A stretch of DNA of 64,000 bases, taken from positions 682,001 through 746,000 of the forward strand of contig NZ_CP012069.2 of assembly GCF_001189515.2 (NCBI RefSeq). Reading direction: 5' to 3'. The stretch comes from Olsenella sp. oral taxon 807. GTDB taxonomy: Bacteria > Actinomycetota > Coriobacteriia > Coriobacteriales > Atopobiaceae. The translations under genes and the position numbers were made by a program. The notes under the pieces were generated by a model. The model saw nothing but the letters and a program-made list of their open reading frames with translations, had not been told where the DNA came from and ran no database searches. This document shows positions 35,471 through 44,194 of this stretch, piece by piece (positions within the stretch are counted from its first letter, which is position 1; each line of letters opens with the position of its first letter).

Positions 35471-36385
35471 GTGAGTCTCTTCAACGCATACATGTCACTT
35501 TCGGGCGCCTATGACGCCGAGGTGATCAGGGAGGAAAAGCTCTCGCACAGGACGACGTATCGCATCGGTGGCCCTGCTGACCTCTTCGTCTGTGTCCACA
35601 GCTACCCCGCACTCAAGAGGACGCTTGAGGTGCTCGCTCGTGAGGACATCGAGTGGGTCATCTTGGGCAAGGGCTCGAACGTGCTCGTCTCGGATGCGGG
35701 CTATCGTGGCTGTGTCATAGAGCTGGGCAGGGAGTTCTCTAGACTCGCCTTTTTCGAGGACGGCCGGGTGACGGTGGGGGCAGGTGTGCTCCTCCCCAAG
35801 CTCGTGAGGGAGACGCTTTCCCACTCGCTTTCGGGCATCGAGTTCTGCATGGGGATTCCCGGGACTGTCGGCGGGGCCATCTCCATGGACGCGGGTTCCC
35901 GCCACCACTGGATCGGACATTACGTGCAGAGTGTGGTCATCGCGAACGCCGCCGGGAGCCTGAGGCGTCTTTCGGCAGACGAGATTGAGTGGGGCTACCG
36001 CTGGTGCTCGATAGATCCCGCCGCGATCATCCTTGAGGTTGACCTTCTCCTCAAGCCAGGGAGCAAGGATGCGATAGCTGCCGAGATGAATCGACGTACG
36101 TCCCAGCGCAGAAGGGCGCAACCGCTCGGCTTGCCGTCCTGTGGCTCTGTCTTCAGAAATCCCCCCGATGGCTCTGCAGCCAAGATGATCGAGCGCTGCG
36201 GCCTCAAGGGCCGCAGCGTCGGGGGCGCGCAGATCAGCAAGATGCACGCAAACTTCATTGTCAATGCTGGCGGTGCCACGGCCGCAGACGTCGTGGCACT
36301 CATGCGCGAGGTCCATGAAGCCGTTCAAGAACGTTTTGGGGTAGACCTGAGCTGCGAGGTAAAGTTCCTGGGGTTTGGGGCCTAG
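35471..36385 (+). CDS. murB: UDP-N-acetylenolpyruvoylglucosamine reductase
   Basis: A 304-residue FAD enzyme that reduces the enolpyruvyl group to form UDP-MurNAc. Motifs are TTYRIGGPADLFV, WVILGKGSNVLVSD (FAD binding), GIPGTVGGAISMDAG, the proton-donor region PSCGSVFRNPP and a C-terminal KMHANFIVNAGGATA. The start is GTG at 35471 immediately after murC; an ATG at 35492 is the other possibility. ftsQ begins six to twelve bases after its stop. Confidence 0.95.
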   Translation: MSLFNAYMSLSGAYDAEVIREEKLSHRTTYRIGGPADLFVCVHSYPALKRTLEVLAREDIEWVILGKGSNVLVSDAGYRGCVIELGREFSRLAFFEDGRVTVGAGVLLPKLVRETLSHSLSGIEFCMGIPGTVGGAISMDAGSRHHWIGHYVQSVVIANAAGSLRRLSADEIEWGYRWCSIDPAAIILEVDLLLKPGSKDAIAAEMNRRTSQRRRAQPLGLPSCGSVFRNPPDGSAAKMIERCGLKGRSVGGAQISKMHANFIVNAGGATAADVVALMREVHEAVQERFGVDLSCEVKFLGFGA

Positions 36386-36391
36386 GGGAGG

Positions 36392-37486
36392 ATGGCGGTG
36401 CGGGAGAGGGGTGCGAGGCGAGCGACGGCGCGCAACAGAGTATCCCCAGCGCAAGCGGAGATGCGCCACGATGGTAGTCGGCGCGGTGCGGGAGGGACTC
36501 AGAACCCGAGGGATCGCCTGCGCCCCTCTACGCGAGACGGCAAGCCAGCCGCTTCGACCTTGAGGGCGGGAGGTGTCGCCATGGAGGCACGCCGCTCCCC
36601 TTCGCGTCCGATGGCACCGGATCATCGTAAGACCCAAGCCGAGGTCTTTGAGCGTCAGCGTCCCATCAGGCGTGCCATAGTCGCAGGCATCATCGTCGCA
36701 ACCTTGGCGCTTCTCGGACTTCTCACCCTGCTCGTGCTCTCCTACACGCCCCTCTTCACCATCACAGGCATCGACGCTGAGGCCACCGACCACATGAGTG
36801 CGGATGACATCGTCAAGCTCGCTCTCGTCCCCGATGGGGCGACGTTGCTCAACCTCGACGAGGGCGACATCACGAGCAACCTCAAGAGGAACCCATGGGT
36901 AGGCTCGGTGAGCTATGTGCGGGAGTTTCCCGATCACCTCAGGATCACGGTGCATGAGACGAGCGTTCAAGCCATAGTCGTGATGGGAACCGGTAACATC
37001 GCCTGGACGTTGGGGGAGGGCGGCGTGTGGATAGAGCCCTATCCCATCACGGTGGGAGATAAGCAGTCTATAAATGATGTGGCGCTGGCAAAGGCCCAGG
37101 AGCTTGGAGTCCTTCTCCTCACGGATGCGCCTCCATCGGTGAGTCCTATCGCCGGACATGCCGCGACGGATGACGTCATAGGGGCCGTCCAGTCTTATCA
37201 GGAAAACTTTTCCTCTGAGCTCAGGTCGCAGATCGTCAGCTACTCCATCACGAGTCTCGACTCCATCTCCTGCACGCTCTCGAGCGGCGTGCAGGTCTCG
37301 CTTGGCGCCGCGACCGACATTGACGCCAAGCAGACGGCCATCTTGGGTATGCTCGCCCAGCATCAAGACAAGCTCACCTACATCAACGTGCGAACGCCGC
37401 TTAATCCCAGCTATCGCGCCATAGACAGCGATGATGTGAAGGCGGGCACCGGTGCCGTGGGTGCGGGCGAGGGTGTTGGATCCTGA
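36392..37486 (+). CDS. ftsQ: Cell division protein FtsQ/DivIB
   Basis: About 364 residues. A basic, Arg-rich cytoplasmic segment of about 90 residues precedes one membrane helix (about 91-113, AIVAGIIVATLALLGLLTLL), then a POTRA domain (FTITGIDAEATDHMSADDIV ... NLKRNPWVGSVSYVREFPDHLRI in pieces) and the FtsQ beta domain. FtsQ scaffolds FtsL, FtsB and FtsWI at the septum. The GGGGAGG at 36385-36391 touches the ATG at 36392, so the GTG at 36398 may be the true start. A later ATG at 36581 would shorten the cytoplasmic part. Confidence 0.88.
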   Translation: MAVRERGARRATARNRVSPAQAEMRHDGSRRGAGGTQNPRDRLRPSTRDGKPAASTLRAGGVAMEARRSPSRPMAPDHRKTQAEVFERQRPIRRAIVAGIIVATLALLGLLTLLVLSYTPLFTITGIDAEATDHMSADDIVKLALVPDGATLLNLDEGDITSNLKRNPWVGSVSYVREFPDHLRITVHETSVQAIVVMGTGNIAWTLGEGGVWIEPYPITVGDKQSINDVALAKAQELGVLLLTDAPPSVSPIAGHAATDDVIGAVQSYQENFSSELRSQIVSYSITSLDSISCTLSSGVQVSLGAATDIDAKQTAILGMLAQHQDKLTYINVRTPLNPSYRAIDSDDVKAGTGAVGAGEGVGS

Positions 37487-37940
37487 CCTGCCAAGCTCAC
37501 ACCCTTTTGTCTTGTCTCATGATGACTTGAGGGACATGGACGCATTGAGGTCCCGGTGCTGTCTGAGAGGGGATTCACGCGGCAATGAGGGCAAACTCTC
37601 AAGTAGAGCTGGAGACGATGCTTCTCAGTCAACAAGCAATGTACCAGCCCGTTTCATATAATGTACATATGTGTTGACGTCCGGGTGGTCTTATGCGACT
37701 ATAACGCACTTTGTGTGAGCCATAGGGGTCTACCTGAGGTTTAAGGTTTTCACGACGGGCTTTCATGGAGTGGCAACAGGGACGCAAGCAGTAACCGGAG
37801 TAGAGTGAAGCATGAAATCGAAGCAAAAAGCGAGTCACTTCAAGACGAGCGTCATCGCGAGTTCTACCCCAAAGGCCGAGGAGCTGCTCGTGCCCGAGGA
37901 GATTGACGCGCCAAAGGCTGTCGCCAGGCAAGGAGGAACA
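37487..37940 (+). promoter_or_regulatory. Intergenic region before ftsZ
   Basis: This gap probably carries ftsZ promoters. A perfect TATAAT is at 37657-37662 and a TATAAC at 37700-37705; a TTGACG at 37674-37679 lies 20 bp upstream of the second, longer than the optimum. An open frame continuous with ftsZ begins at 37812 but has only a weak ribosome site. No ftsA gene or RNA gene is seen here. Confidence 0.4.
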
Positions 37941-39071
37941 ATGATCGACTCAGACATCCCTAGCAACTACATGGCCGTAATCAAGGTCGTGGGCGTAGGC
38001 GGCGGTGGCTCGAACGCTGTCAACCGCATGATCGAGGAGGGCATTCGCGGTGTCGAGTTCGTTGCCATCAATACCGACGCCCAGGCGCTCGCGATATCGG
38101 ACGCGGACATCAAGGTTCACATTGGCCAGGACATCACGCGTGGTCTTGGCGCCGGTGCCAACCCCGAGGTCGGGGCCGAGGCTGCCGAGGACTCCCATGA
38201 CGAGATCAAGCAGGCTCTCGCAGGTGCCGATATGGTCTTCATCACTGCGGGTGAGGGAGGCGGTACCGGCACGGGAGCTGCCCCTGTCGTTGCGGACATC
38301 GCCAAGAACGATGTGGGAGCTCTGACCGTCGGCGTCGTGACCAAACCCTTCTCCTTCGAGGGGCGCCCCCGCACTAACCGTGCCAGCGATGGCATTCAGA
38401 CCCTTTCGGACAGCGTCGACGCGCTCATCGTGATTCCCAATGACCGCTTGCTCGACCTTTCCGAGAAGAAGACCTCCTTTATCGAGGCCTTCCGTATGGC
38501 CGATGACGTGCTTTGCAAGGGCACCCAGGGCATCACGGACCTCATCACCGTGCCTGGTCTCATCAACCTTGACTTTGCCGACGTCTGCACCATCATGCGC
38601 GGCGCAGGCACCGCGATGATGGGCGTCGGTACCGCCTCCGGCGACAGCCGTGCGACCGACGCGGCCGAGGAGGCGATCGCCTCGCGCCTGCTCGAGAGCT
38701 CCATAGACGGTGCGACGCGCGTCTTGCTCTCCATAGCGGGCAACAAGGACCTCGGCATCCAGGAGATCAACGACGCCGCCGACGTGGTTGCCAAGAACGT
38801 TGATCCAGAGGCAAACATCATCTTCGGCACCGTCGTGGACGAGAGCCTCGGCGACCAGGTGCGCGTCACCGTCATCGCCACTGGCTTCAATGATGCGAAC
38901 GTCCAGCAGTCCATCCCGTCCCTCACGCTTGACAGGAGCCGCTCCTCGCGCTCTTCGCAGTCCGTGCCTAAGTCTCGCAGCACCGGCTCCTCAGACGGCT
39001 CGCGCTCGTCGAGCTCCAGCAACGACAAGGAGTTCGATATCCCCGAGTTCCTCAAGCGCAGTCGCATCTAG
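37941..39071 (+). CDS. ftsZ: Cell division GTPase FtsZ
   Basis: A 376-residue tubulin homologue that forms the Z-ring. The N-terminal nucleotide region has [16 protein letters not shown], the tubulin signature is [12 protein letters not shown], and the synergy loop [11 protein letters not shown] follows. A Ser/Arg-rich linker (about 320-360) leads to the conserved C-terminal peptide [11 protein letters not shown], which binds membrane anchors such as SepF. The ATG at 37941 is chosen because AGGAGG lies at ideal spacing; starting at the ATG at 37812 would add 43 residues with no FtsZ similarity. There is no ftsA, so SepF (downstream) is the likely anchor. Confidence 0.97.
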   Translation: MIDSDIPSNYMAVIKVVGVGGGGSNAVNRMIEEGIRGVEFVAINTDAQALAISDADIKVHIGQDITRGLGAGANPEVGAEAAEDSHDEIKQALAGADMVFITAGEGGGTGTGAAPVVADIAKNDVGALTVGVVTKPFSFEGRPRTNRASDGIQTLSDSVDALIVIPNDRLLDLSEKKTSFIEAFRMADDVLCKGTQGITDLITVPGLINLDFADVCTIMRGAGTAMMGVGTASGDSRATDAAEEAIASRLLESSIDGATRVLLSIAGNKDLGIQEINDAADVVAKNVDPEANIIFGTVVDESLGDQVRVTVIATGFNDANVQQSIPSLTLDRSRSSRSSQSVPKSRSTGSSDGSRSSSSSNDKEFDIPEFLKRSRI

Positions 39072-39072
39072 C

Positions 39073-39897
39073 ATGGGCGCGCCTCGTCTCAATCGCCTGA
39101 GCGCGCATGGTGTGACTTTCCTTGGCGACGCAGGACGTCCGAGTGGAGTGGCATTCGCGTTTACGGAGCGTACGGGTGGCGTTTCGGGTGGGCCATGGTC
39201 CTCGCTCAACCTTGGGGCCTTTTGCGGAGATGATCCGGGTCACGTGAGGGAGAACCGTCGCCGCGCCCTGCACGCCCTCGGGGCGGCTGGTCTTCTTGGG
39301 AGGCTTATCTCGCCCAGGCAGGTGCATGGCGACCATGTCGTCGTCGTGAGCTCAGCCACCGACGCTGCGGTCTCCTTGGCGCAGGCAGAGGCCGAGGCAG
39401 GCGCCGATGCCATCGTGTGCTGCGCTCGGGGCGTGCCGGTTTTGCTCTGCTTTGCGGACTGTGTTCCTGTCGTGCTTGTCTCGCAGGGGGGCTTCGCTGT
39501 CGTGCACTCGGGCTGGCGCGGCACGCTGGCGGAGGTCTCCGCCACAGCGGCGCGGGTCCTTGCCGAGGTGAGTGGGTCAGGATTCGAGGGGATCTGTGCC
39601 TACCTCGGGCCTCACATAGGCGCAGAGGACTATGAGGTATCCGAGGAGCTGCTCGGACGCTTCGTGGAGAAGTTCGGCGACGTCGTCTGCGCAGGCGAAC
39701 GCAGGCTTAACCTTGGGGCGGCCATCGCGGTCTCGCTCGAGAGGGCGGGCCTGGCGAGGCAAAACGTCCTTGGCTGCACAGCCTCGACGGTGAGGTTTCC
39801 GAAGAGATTCTTCTCGTATCGCGCGCAGGGCGGTACGTGTGGGCGCCATGGTGCCCTTGCGGTGCGTGGGCCGTGGGAGGAGGATGAGGCGGCATGA
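39073..39897 (+). CDS. pgeF: PgeF-type laccase-domain protein (YfiH family)
   Basis: A 274-residue member of the YfiH/PgeF family, once called polyphenol oxidases; members have been shown to remove mis-incorporated L-Ser from the peptidoglycan precursor or to act on purine nucleosides. The metal ligands are recognisable: His in SPRQVHGDHV, Cys in CFADCVPVVLV, His in VVHSGWRGTL. The position between ftsZ and the yggS homologue is usual and supports a cell-wall link. The ATG at 39073 is one base after the ftsZ stop; the next gene overlaps its end by four bases. Confidence 0.92.
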   Translation: MGAPRLNRLSAHGVTFLGDAGRPSGVAFAFTERTGGVSGGPWSSLNLGAFCGDDPGHVRENRRRALHALGAAGLLGRLISPRQVHGDHVVVVSSATDAAVSLAQAEAEAGADAIVCCARGVPVLLCFADCVPVVLVSQGGFAVVHSGWRGTLAEVSATAARVLAEVSGSGFEGICAYLGPHIGAEDYEVSEELLGRFVEKFGDVVCAGERRLNLGAAIAVSLERAGLARQNVLGCTASTVRFPKRFFSYRAQGGTCGRHGALAVRGPWEEDEAA

Positions 39898-40625
39898 GAG
39901 GCAACGAGCAGACTGAGCTTGATAGCTTCCTTGTCGAGAGGCGAAAGGCCATCTGTGAGCGCATGGCAGCAGCCGCGAGGAGGGCAGGCCGTAGCCCCGA
40001 TGAGGTGACCATGCTCGCGGTCTCGAAGACGGTGGGACCGAAGGAGGTCGTGCTGGCCTGGAAGGCGGGCTACCGGGCCTTTGGTGAGAACAGGCCCCAG
40101 GAGCTCAAGCGCAAGCTTGAGGGCATCGAGGCGTACCCAGAGCTGCGAGGCGCGCGCTTCGATATGATAGGCAATCTCCAGACCAACAAGATCAACCAGG
40201 TCATCGGCAAGGTCTCGCTCATCCACTCGGTGTCGTCCGTGCATCTCGCGCAGTCCATATCTAAGCGTGCCGCAGCGCGTGGCTTGCGCTGCGACGTGCT
40301 CCTTGAGGTCAACGTGAGCGGCGAAAAGTCCAAGGCCGGCTTCTCGCCAGAGGAGCTTCGGGGGGCTATGGATCAGCTCATGGGGCTTGATGGCATTGCC
40401 GTGAGGGGACTCATGACAATGGCGCCGGCCCATGACGCCGACGGTGCCCGCAGGACGTTTTGCGGCCTGCGCGAGCTGGCGGAGGCACTGAGGGCCGATA
40501 CGGGCCTTGGGCTCGAGGTCCTCTCCTCGGGCATGAGCGACGACTTCCACATCGCGATAGAGGAGGGCTCTACCTTGGTCAGGTTGGGCAGGATAGTCTT
40601 CGATCCAGGGTACGAGCTGCGATAG
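39894..40625 (+). CDS. PLP homeostasis protein (YggS/PLPBP family)
   Basis: A 243-residue single-domain TIM-barrel PLP-binding protein without known enzymatic activity, thought to maintain vitamin B6 balance. The PLP lysine is in MLAVSKTVGP, and later blocks FGENRPQELKRK, MIGNLQTNKI and the C-terminal LSSGMSDDFHIAIEEGSTLVR (split here) are conserved. It overlaps pgeF by four bases (ATGA) and precedes sepF, the classic Gram-positive order. Confidence 0.95.
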   Translation: MRGNEQTELDSFLVERRKAICERMAAAARRAGRSPDEVTMLAVSKTVGPKEVVLAWKAGYRAFGENRPQELKRKLEGIEAYPELRGARFDMIGNLQTNKINQVIGKVSLIHSVSSVHLAQSISKRAAARGLRCDVLLEVNVSGEKSKAGFSPEELRGAMDQLMGLDGIAVRGLMTMAPAHDADGARRTFCGLRELAEALRADTGLGLEVLSSGMSDDFHIAIEEGSTLVRLGRIVFDPGYELR

Positions 40626-40685
40626 CGCCAGGCGCACAGCGTGTGGCCGTCTGCCGAGCGTGGTCGGCCGGAAAGGCAGGATGAG

Positions 40686-41459
40686 ATGGGTTTTCTCGAT
40701 AACTTACGCAACAGGCTCCGTCCCCAGGAGGATGACTACGACGACTACTACGACGACTACGATGATAGGCAGGACAGCCGGTCTTCCCGTCGCCGTGACG
40801 AGCGCGAGACCTCGGGCGTCCTTGGCAACACGCGTCGTCCCGAGGCGGAGAGCGTCTCGGTGTACACACGCTCCGGCAGGCCAGTGGCGCAGCAGCAGGG
40901 CGAGAATCCCAACGCACGGGCCTACACGGCGCGAACCCGGGACTACGAAGACGACTACCGTGCGCCCGCCCCGACGGTTCGTAACAATCGTGGATATGCA
41001 ACGCGTGAGCGAGAGTACGCGACGCGCGAGCGCGACGAGCGCGGGTACGGATACCAAGACTACTCGCAGGACGAGACGTCCTCCATCGCGACGCGCGGCG
41101 AGTCGGTTCTCGGCAACACTACGGGAGGCCATACGCCGGGAGACATCGGCCTCAAGCCGATTCCGCGCCAGAGCAGCTCGGGAAAGCTTCCTCCGTACGT
41201 TATCAAGCCCGCCTCCTATGATGACGTCCAGATGGTCGTCAGGCGTGTTCGCACCGGCCAGCCCGTTGTCCTCGCGTTCAGGAACACCAACATCGAGACC
41301 GCCAAGCGCGTGCTCGACTTCTGCTTTGGACTCTCTTGTGGGGTCAATGGGACAGTAGATGAGCTGGGAGATCGCGTATTCGTTGTACTTCCAGAGGGCA
41401 TCGAGCTCTCGCAACAGGACATCGACAAGCTCGTTCAGGACGGGACGATAGAAAGGTAG
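40686..41459 (+). CDS. sepF: Cell division protein SepF
   Basis: A 257-residue FtsZ-binding membrane anchor. The N-terminus MGFLDNLRNRL is the amphipathic membrane-binding helix. Residues about 15-155 form a low-complexity linker rich in Asp, Tyr and Arg with repeated REREYATRERD-type units. The conserved SepF core is at about 160-250 (VIKPASYDDVQMVVRRV, AKRVLDFCFGL, VFVVLPEGIELS). The protein is longer than many Gram-positive SepF proteins because of the linker. With ftsA absent from this cluster, it is probably the main Z-ring tether. The ATG at 40686 is preceded by GGCAGGATGAG. Confidence 0.94.
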   Translation: MGFLDNLRNRLRPQEDDYDDYYDDYDDRQDSRSSRRRDERETSGVLGNTRRPEAESVSVYTRSGRPVAQQQGENPNARAYTARTRDYEDDYRAPAPTVRNNRGYATREREYATRERDERGYGYQDYSQDETSSIATRGESVLGNTTGGHTPGDIGLKPIPRQSSSGKLPPYVIKPASYDDVQMVVRRVRTGQPVVLAFRNTNIETAKRVLDFCFGLSCGVNGTVDELGDRVFVVLPEGIELSQQDIDKLVQDGTIER

Positions 41460-41463
41460 TTGC

Positions 41464-42285
41464 ATGCCGGCTCTGCGTGACAAGACAATCGCCATTGTGG
41501 GCGGCGGCACCATGGGCTCTGCCATAGCCTTGGGACTTGTACGTACGGGTTCACTCGAGCCACAGCGTGTGCTCGTCGCCGATCCCTGTCAAGACAGGCG
41601 CGACCATCTCGCCTCTGAGGGCATCCAGGTGTTTGACGCTGCCTCCTCGATGGGGGCAACGTCTCCCGATGTCGTTATCATCGCGGTCAAGCCGCAGGTT
41701 CTTCCCGACGTCGTGAAAAAAGCCAGCGATCTTCTGGGGGGGAGGCTCGTGATCTCGATCGCGGCAGGCGTCAAGCTCCAGGCACTCGAGTCCCTCATGC
41801 CCACATCGCGCATTATCCGTGCGATGCCTAACCTACCGATATGGGCCGTCTCTGGTGCCACGGCAGTCTGCGCCGGCTCTGCGGTGACTCGCGAGGACGT
41901 TGGGCTTGCGTCTGCCCTGTTCGGTTGTCTCGGCTGCACGCTTGTCATGCGGGAGGACCAGCTTGACGCCGAGGGCGCGGTCGTCTCCTGTGGGCCTGCC
42001 TACATTGCGCTCTTTGCGGATCTGCTTGTGAGGGCCGGCGTCGAGCACGGGCTTCCTGCCGCCGGTTGCCGCGAGATGGTCCTCTCCACGATGAGGGGGG
42101 TGGCAGGGCAGCTTCTGGAGTCGGGTGAGCATCCGAGGGCCTACATGGAGCGAGTGACGTCTCCGGGGGGGACGACTGCGGCCGGCCTCAGGGCGATGGA
42201 GCCGTCGTTGATGCTTGCCGTCGAGGAGGGCATCGACGCGGCTCTTGCGAGAACGGCCGAGCTCGGACAGGCGAAGGGGGAGTGA
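41464..42285 (+). CDS. proC: Pyrroline-5-carboxylate reductase
   Basis: A 273-residue NAD(P)H-dependent enzyme forming proline. The Rossmann motif IAIVGGGTMGSAIALGL is at the N-terminus, and the C-terminal dimerisation domain carries DQLDAEGAVVSCGPAY and VTSPGGTTAAGLRAME, family signatures. It is inserted between sepF and the yggT homologue, a frequent arrangement in Gram-positive division clusters. The start is five bases after the sepF stop. Confidence 0.95.
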   Translation: MPALRDKTIAIVGGGTMGSAIALGLVRTGSLEPQRVLVADPCQDRRDHLASEGIQVFDAASSMGATSPDVVIIAVKPQVLPDVVKKASDLLGGRLVISIAAGVKLQALESLMPTSRIIRAMPNLPIWAVSGATAVCAGSAVTREDVGLASALFGCLGCTLVMREDQLDAEGAVVSCGPAYIALFADLLVRAGVEHGLPAAGCREMVLSTMRGVAGQLLESGEHPRAYMERVTSPGGTTAAGLRAMEPSLMLAVEEGIDAALARTAELGQAKGE

Positions 42286-42291
42286 GCGCCT

Positions 42292-42540
42292 ATGGGATGG
42301 ATACTATTGAAGCTGATAGACGCCTATGTGACCGTCATCATCATCTGGGCCATCTTAAGTTGGGTCCCCTATCGACCGGGAGGACCCACGGAGAGCGTCC
42401 GTAAGGGACTGGGGGCGGTCGTGGAACCCTACATCGGGATCTTCAGGCGCTTTTTGCCTCCGATGGGAGGCATCGACTGCTCGCCAGTCCTCGCGATTAT
42501 CGTGCTGGAGTTCATCGGTCGCGCACTTGCGAGGTTTTAG
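42292..42540 (+). CDS. YggT-family membrane protein
   Basis: An 82-residue protein with two membrane helices (about 5-25 and 58-78) and the central motif SWVPYRPGGPTESVR followed by VEPYIGIFRRFLPPMGGIDCSPVLAI, typical of the YggT family (one domain). Its role is unclear; genetics and gene order tie it to cell division and envelope maintenance. It begins six bases after proC and is 65 bases before divIVA. Confidence 0.93.
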   Translation: MGWILLKLIDAYVTVIIIWAILSWVPYRPGGPTESVRKGLGAVVEPYIGIFRRFLPPMGGIDCSPVLAIIVLEFIGRALARF

Positions 42541-42605
42541 GTTACACTATGCTCAGTGGTATCCCCTGCTGACGTAGCACAGAGACAAACTTGAAAGGAA
42601 CCAAC

Positions 42606-43322
42606 ATGGCTATCACCCCAGCAGACATCGAATCAATGACATTCTCTGCGGCTAAGAAGAATGGCTACAACACCGAGGAGGTTGACGCCTTTCTTGATCA
42701 GCTTTCAGGCGAGGTTGATGCCATGCTTCAGAAGATTGCTGACCTCAAGAGTCGCCTCAACAGCTCCGAGCAGCAGCTGGCGGCCTCTCAGGCACAGGTC
42801 GCGCAGCTTATGGAGCAAAACGAAGGCGCCGGAGCGTTCGGGTTCCCAGCCACTCCGATAGCGGCTGAGCCCCAAGACGCCGGCATCATCGCCTCCGAGC
42901 GCCAGATCTCGCAAGTGCTCATCATCGCGCAGCAAAGTGCCGACAAGCTCATCGCGGACGCCCAGGTCAATGCCGATACCATCCGCAGCGAGGCTGACCA
43001 GAAGGCCCGGGAGGTCATCCGTCAGGCGCTTGCCGAGAAGCAGGCCGAGATGGACGAGATCGACCGCCTCAAGCAGTCTCGCGAGGACTTCCGCGGCGAG
43101 TACAAGAAGCTCCTGCAGCACTTCATGGACGATGCGGACTCCGTCTTCCCCGAGCAGACACTGAATGCTCCAAACGGCTCCTCGTCATCTGTCAACCCGG
43201 TGATCACACCCACGCCTTCGCTGCCGAGGAACTCCACGGGCCAGCCGTCATCTGGCATCGTTGATCAGGAGGCCACAACCTATTCTCCCATGACAGACAC
43301 CAACTTCAACGACTTGGACTAG
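42606..43322 (+). CDS. divIVA: DivIVA-domain cell division/polarity protein
   Basis: A 238-residue coiled-coil protein. The N-terminal lipid-binding domain (ITPADIESMTFSAAKKNGYN, TEEVDAFLDQL) is diagnostic, followed by a coiled coil (about 35-70), a hydrophobic linker and a second predicted coiled coil (about 100-180) with SADKLIADAQ. DivIVA/Wag31 proteins mark curved membrane at poles and septa and organise wall growth in actinobacteria. The ATG at 42606 has a GAAAGGA site; the open frame's earlier Met lies within it. It is the last gene of the cluster; repeats follow. Confidence 0.95.
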   Translation: MAITPADIESMTFSAAKKNGYNTEEVDAFLDQLSGEVDAMLQKIADLKSRLNSSEQQLAASQAQVAQLMEQNEGAGAFGFPATPIAAEPQDAGIIASERQISQVLIIAQQSADKLIADAQVNADTIRSEADQKAREVIRQALAEKQAEMDEIDRLKQSREDFRGEYKKLLQHFMDDADSVFPEQTLNAPNGSSSSVNPVITPTPSLPRNSTGQPSSGIVDQEATTYSPMTDTNFNDLD

Positions 43323-43642
43323 CTGGCAGCAGACGGGCAGTAAGGACCGACGAGCGTTCCTATTCGCTTGCGTCGCGCAGGGGCTGTACCAGCATTGTGC
43401 CCGGTACGGCTCCTGCACTATGGACATGTGGAGCAGATCAGCCTGACCGGCCAGAGGACCGTCCAGCCTGCAAAAAAGGGGACCATCCAGCCTGCAAAAA
43501 GGCCACCCAGTTGCATCCACCCAGTTGCAAAGAGATTCCCCCTCGCGGAGGGGTCGCTCTCGGTAAGGCTTGGGACCCGCCTCACTTAGGGCGCATCCTG
43601 ATGCTGACGTGGCACTTACGAGTTTGGGGCCGTCTCGGCCGG

Positions 43643-43940
43643 CACTGCCACTCGACCCTGAGCGTACCGGTTGCACTGCCACTCGGCCCTGAGCGTACCG
43701 GCCCCGTACGTTCACCATCGAGTGGCAGTGTGAAGTGCACTGCCACTCGACCCTGAGCGTACCGGTTGCCGTGAGTTGCACTGCCACTCGGCCCTGAGCG
43801 TACCGCATCGGCACGCTCGATACCGAGTGGCAGTGTGAAGTGCACTGCCACTCGACCTTGAACGTACCGGTTGCCGTGAGTTGCACTGCCACTCGGCCCT
43901 GAGCGTACCGCATCGGCACGCTCGATACCGAGTGGCAGTG
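43643..43940. repeat. Mirrored CACTGCCACTCG repeat array
   Basis: The 12-mer CACTGCCACTCG occurs in forward orientation at 43643, 43674, 43738, 43779, 43843 and 43884 and inverted (CGAGTGGCAGTG) at 43719, 43824 and 43929. Forward copies are usually followed by RCCCTGAGCGTACCG. The set forward-inverted-forward repeats with a 105-bp period, so the array grew by tandem duplication. It fills part of the 870-base gap after divIVA (43323-44194), which also contains a CCCCTC/GAGGGG hairpin near 43545 and the 5' leader of the downstream membrane-protein gene. A shorter version is present in the second cassette at about 47060-47112. Confidence 0.8.
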
Positions 43941-44194
43941 TCGACGCGCTGCCAGATACCTCTCGAGCTTTTTTCGCAACGATCGTGGGCGAGATCCCGA
44001 TGGGTTATCGATGTGTTTCGCGTGTCCCTCATATGATGAGGTTGACAGGACCCGGCGCTCGCTAGTTCTGTTGCTAGCTCCTTGGGTAAAGGTGTGGAGG
44101 AGTTGCTGCTCCGTGGGGGGCTTCCCTCCTTGGTCTTTTGAGTAGTCTTCCTTCAACTTCTGCTATATTTGTGTGCGAGGCGTAGACGAATGAT

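Noticed and set aside
35495-37366. 623-codon minus-strand open frame
   Set aside because: Antisense to murB and ftsQ; composition is Arg/His-rich and without domains.
43248-44156. 302-codon minus-strand open frame
   Set aside because: It crosses the mirrored CACTGCCACTCG array, giving repetitive SVSSVPMRYAQGRVAVQ text; no ribosome site.
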